Source: Talpa occidentalis (Eukaryota > Chordata > Mammalia > Eulipotyphla > Talpidae). From it: a stretch of 64,000 bases of DNA. This document shows positions 60,030-64,000 of this stretch, piece by piece (position 1 is the stretch's first letter; every line of letters begins with the position of its first letter). The translations under genes and the position numbers were made by a program. The stretch covers positions 136,182,676-136,246,675 of the forward strand of contig NW_023604295.1 in NCBI RefSeq assembly GCF_014898055.3. Direction: 5' to 3'. The notes beneath the pieces are model-generated. The model saw only the letters and a list, made by a program, of their open reading frames with translations, was not told the origin of the DNA and did not search any database.

Positions 60030-62680
60030 AGTGATTCTCTTCCTGCCAAAAACTAGATGTTGGGGGGAGAGAGGCAGACGAATTAAGGGAGGGTACCAAG
60101 GAAAAAACTCAGTGAACAGGGTATGGTTGCTGAGCAGAAATAAGCTGTTGCCTTCTCCATTGATAGGAATTTCTAGAGATCTGGAGATTTCTCTTATAGA
60201 TGTAAATACTCCTTACAAAAAGGTACTTTTACTTGGTCTCCAGAGTTTTTCCGAGCCTGCTGTTTTTTAAGACTAACCATCTTAATATTATCCACATGCC
60301 AAAGAGTCATATTTGCACTGTAGATTCTGCCCCCTTTCACTTTTAAAAGGAGAATATTTTTAATCAAACTCATGGTCTAGTGACATGGGAACCATGGCCA
60401 GTGTAAAAGTGGAACAGGATTTTAATAAAACTTTTAAATTCAGAATCCTATTATTAGGGTCTGGGCTCTTTATTTACCTGCCTTTATCAGGTTCAAGAAA
60501 ATTGGTTTCTTCACACTCCCTGAATTTCTTCTGTCTAATCCCTGTCCTTTCACTCAGCAAGAATCTCCTGCCTTATCCATATGCACCAGCTATCATTTTC
60601 ATAAGCTGGTCTGACAGGAAGAATATTTGGCTTCACTTTAGAGTAAAATGTCACCAGAAACCAGCTCTGGAACTGCATTTTGTTGACAATGAGGGCTCCT
60701 GCATGGATGCAGTAACTAGAGGAACATTTCATTATCTTATGTTAGTATCTTCATAAGAGTTTTGATGGATGTCTTGCCGTTCTTTTTTGCAACTGTATAA
60801 TTACATGCAAAATAACCACAAATCTAGATTACGGCATTGTAAGAATGACATGCAAGGTAAACTAGGTTCTTTTAAAGTCATTTCTTTGTATATGAGTAAA
60901 AGGGAAGGATCATAATATCATCTTAACAAGGATACTTTTGCATCTAAAACAGATTTTGCTTGCAGCATATCTAATGAAGAATTCTGACCCTACCAAGGGC
61001 CTTTTCCTTCATCTGATATAAAGACTGATGTGGACACCTATCCTAGGTTACAGAGTAAAGAGGGTGTTGGGGAAGAGGGATATTTTCCCCTTTCTAAATT
61101 CTCTTGGCTGGCAAATAATTGTATAAACATCAGAAAGATTGAAAAGAGGAATAAAAACTAAAGATGTTGACAGTAAGTGTACATGTTAATATTAAGCATG
61201 GAAGAACCAGTAAAACAGAGTAACTTAATGAAATGGCTTAAGTCAACACCTTAAATAACTTCAGCTACATTCAAAGGATAGTGGGCAGGAAGGAGGTCAT
61301 CAGGACGTCATAGCAAAAGGACATGGCATTGCAGATTTTAGTTGCATCCTTCTCTGTTCATAGGATTTAAAAAGACTTGTCCTTTCTGGTACAGCGAGGG
61401 AGAGGCTCAAACAAAGAAAGACTTTCTTTTGTATACGTAAATATCTCTTATAAAAGGACAACCTCTACCCAGCCTTCAGAGTTGCTCCTATGAAATAATC
61501 CTTAGACCAAAGCAATATGTTTGGGGATGGAAGACTTTATACCACTACAAGAACATGTTGATTTTACCAGAACATTGACTGAGCTGCTTAAAATTCCTTA
61601 AACTACATTCATGAAGTTGACTTGATAAAACTTGAAAGACGGTCATTGACCATAAAATTATGTAGCTATATCCTAAGAGATTATAGATTCTTGCTTAGCC
61701 AAGTAAGGCACCACAGCCCCATGGTGATACAACTGTCTTCTGTGAGGGAGCAGTTTGCTTGTGCAGTATTGTCTTGCCAAAGCTCTACACTCCTTTCCAT
61801 GTAGCCAGGTTTCCCGTCGCTTTTAAGAGGCTTCTTGTCCTAAAGAAGCCATTGCGATGCTTTAGTTTTGACCATATAAGATCAGTTAACTTACATGTAT
61901 GATGTGGTAAGTTAGGATTCTGTGGCAAGCCCAAAACAGAGCTTACTGCCTTTCTGTTTCACTAACTTTTAAGTGTGTTGGAGCAAGGTTCAGATTTTTC
62001 CAATGAAGTTAAGGCATTATATTTTCATTATGATCTACAAATTAGGTGTGTTAGTCCATAAGATAGAAGGATTAATATTTAGCTTGGAACTCAGTGTTCA
62101 CAGATTTCCCATTAATATAAAAATAAGTATCTATTATAATTTATAACCTTACTATAATTTGATATTACTTTATTGTCAATTTTTTTAATTTAAACTAAAC
62201 ATGAACATACTATTTAAACAATTTACAAATATAAACTAATTCTGAAAGTAGAGTGTTCAATCAACTACAATATTCAGAAATCTCGTTCTTCTTTACTAAA
62301 AATCTTAATTTCACAGTTCAAAAATAACAAAAACTTTCTGATCTTTGACTTATAGACCAATGCTTTGTGAACATAGAATTTTTACTTGCTGTAATTTCCA
62401 GGATTCAGCTTTTAGTTATGGGTGTGAGAATGTATAGAAGTGTAAAAGATGACACAACATAAACATACATCAGGCGATAGATAAAAGATAACCACTTAGT
62501 GATTTTATTTAAGAACTTGCTAAACAATGAACTGTCATTATTTGGAAGCTAAAATGTTTCTAGAATTGAAAATGTTTTTGGAAATTTAAGACTTTTTCTA
62601 TTCTCCAATAATATTTTTGTCACAGGTCTATTCTCCATGAGGATTTATAGACATCCTATTATGTTTCCTGTACTATGTTA
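60030..62680. other. Unassigned DNA
   Basis: A 123-codon frame (60385-60756) is the longest non-L1 frame in the window, but it has no recognised domain, and a 60-codon frame lies on the opposite strand. No gene is supported. Confidence 0.45.
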
Positions 62681-62684
62681 CATA

Positions 62685-62885
62685 CTTTCACATATATAAT
62701 AGTATTTAATCATCACGAGAACACTATACTCTAAATATTCTTTATTCTAATTTTGTATAAAAGGAAACAGTGCCTTAAATATTTTGAGTGTTTGCCCAAA
62801 GGCCCATATGTTGTGAACAGCAGAGACACAATTTGAACCCATATTTTAAATTTTAAGTGTAGTGGCCTTTCAACCATATCATGTT
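62685..62885 (-). repeat. MIR/L2-class relic, minus strand
   Basis: 'tatttaatcatcacgagaacactat', 'ttgcccaaaggcccatatgttgtgaacagcagagacacaatttgaaccca' are in the order of this ancient repeat class. Confidence 0.7.
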
Positions 62886-63044
62886 GGCTTGTTCATGTAG
62901 ATAACAGGCCTCAATTAAAAGAGTATTTCTTAACTGCACGCTTTCTGCCAAACACCGAGTAGATAGAATATAATTCTACCTCAGAGCATTAAAATTGAGC
63001 AATGACTTCCTGCCTAGTACACAGAGAAACCAATCATTATGATA

Positions 63045-63480
63045 CCGGCTTCAGAGGGAAGAAAGAGTTTATTTTGAAGTCAACCAGCAAAGAGACAGAG
63101 GCAAAGCTCAAATTTGTCTCCCTGACATGGGAACTAGGACTGATTTTATACAAATGAGAGCAGGAAAGAAAAAAAAGTTGGGAACGGAAAAGTTTTGTTA
63201 TTGGCAAATTCTGATTGAATAGCTACACATTGGTCCATTATGGAAACAGTTCTGGATTTATAGGATTTTTGTTGGTGGGCTCCTCACTTCTAAATGTTTT
63301 CTGGGCAGCTGCCAACAGACACCCTCACTTTTCAAAATAGTCTGGGCTGTCACTTTCACGTATGTCTTGTTTCTGTGTCATCAGTTACTTGGTTCCTGCT
63401 GACTTGGAATTTTGCTTAAGACCATTTGCTACTGAGCAGCTCGGGTTATATGACTCACAGTCAAGGAGCTCACTCTGTTG
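63045..63480. repeat. Possible old LTR-type repeat
   Basis: 'gaagaaagagtttattttgaagtcaaccagcaaagagacagaggcaaagc' and following text has an LTR-like composition (for example 'cctgacatgggaactaggactg'). I cannot name the family. Confidence 0.3.
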
Positions 63481-64000
63481 TCTATGTAAAAACAGACTGA
63501 GATGTAGTTAAATATGCAAAATTATTCCATGAGATTGGCCATAGTTTCAATATAAGTAATCTAACTGCATTTGTAGGTTGAATTATTTTAAATATTCTTG
63601 GTAATACAATACACTGTTTTAGCTTTGATACCTTAAAATAGCCTTTTTTGTGTTAATTTGTTGACAAAAGTTAAATTATTCCCTATATTACTTTAGATTA
63701 TGATACCACTAAGTAATAGGAGTGGAAGACCTGTTGAGACATTGTATTTTCCTTTCTATTCTGTTATGTGTAATAATTCATTTTAAAATAGATGTGTGTA
63801 TGTGTGTGATATAACAGAATGTTTGATAGTATATTTTCTTGCAAAACATTTGCTCTGATAAGTAATTAGCTTTCTAAAATCTACAGGTGCATCATAAGAA
63901 GTTCAAGGATTTCTCCCTCCCTCTCTTTTGTCCATATGCACTGTCATAGATACAGAATTAGAGTCCAAAATTCATTTTATAACACAAGTTACTAAATTTC
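63481..64000. other. Unassigned AT-rich DNA at window end
   Basis: Nothing recognised. Confidence 0.5.

Noticed and set aside
60385..60756. 123-codon frame as a possible gene
   Set aside because: No recognised domain, no homologue I know, an opposing frame on the other strand, and no promoter or splice evidence.

Overview
This window looks like nuclear DNA of a placental mammal. It is AT-rich and CpG-poor, has no prokaryotic gene density, and is packed with mammalian interspersed repeats: L1, L2, MIR, MaLR-type LTRs and one tRNA-derived SINE family. I found no cellular protein-coding exon I can support. The only long reading frame with recognisable homology is a piece of L1 ORF2 at about 53.8-54.7 kb. 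I read the window as intergenic or deep-intronic DNA.

The lineage signal is the SINE. I count 19 copies (13 minus, 6 plus) of about 270-310 bp. Each full copy has a tRNA-like head (A box tggcgcagtgg, B box ggttcgatccc), a body containing 'cagacctctcctg' and 'gctgctcccctcagcagtgta', and a tail with AATAAA repeats, usually followed by TCTTT and an A-run. It does not look like Alu, B1/B2, carnivore Can, horse ERE, ruminant Bov/CHR, hedgehog ERI, shrew SOR or the vespertilionid/pteropodid VES/MEG type as I know them. A laurasiatherian such as a rhinolophoid bat or a mole is my best guess, but I cannot fix the species. The partly preserved piggyBac element at the left edge is compatible with a bat but not decisive.

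Layout: 0.1-1.1 kb, an internally deleted piggyBac element keeping both ends of its transposase. 1.1-3.1 kb, a MIR, a Tigger-like relic, and an old L1 with a SINE inserted beside it. 4.9-13.5 kb, L2 remnants and seven SINEs. 15-21.4 kb, an old repeat, a CTCF-like site in a near-palindrome, a large inverted repeat of unknown identity (18.78-19.66 kb), MaLR and L2 remnants, and a 30-bp perfect hairpin in a TA/CA microsatellite. 24-38.6 kb, L1ME, L2, MIR, more SINEs and an unnamed old repeat. 41-49 kb, L1 pieces on the plus strand, a head-to-head SINE pair, and an L2. 49-52.7 kb, featureless AT-rich DNA. 53.6-54.7 kb, a young L1 with a 5' inversion and a perfect target-site duplication. 55-60 kb, old L1 interrupted by LTR-like repeats and a SINE. 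60-64 kb, mostly unassigned.

The least explained signals are the 18.8-19.7 kb inverted repeat, a 47-bp near-identical duplication 1.55 kb apart (3.66 and 5.21 kb), and the piggyBac derivative. Percent identities given here were judged by eye. Old repeat boundaries are approximate.
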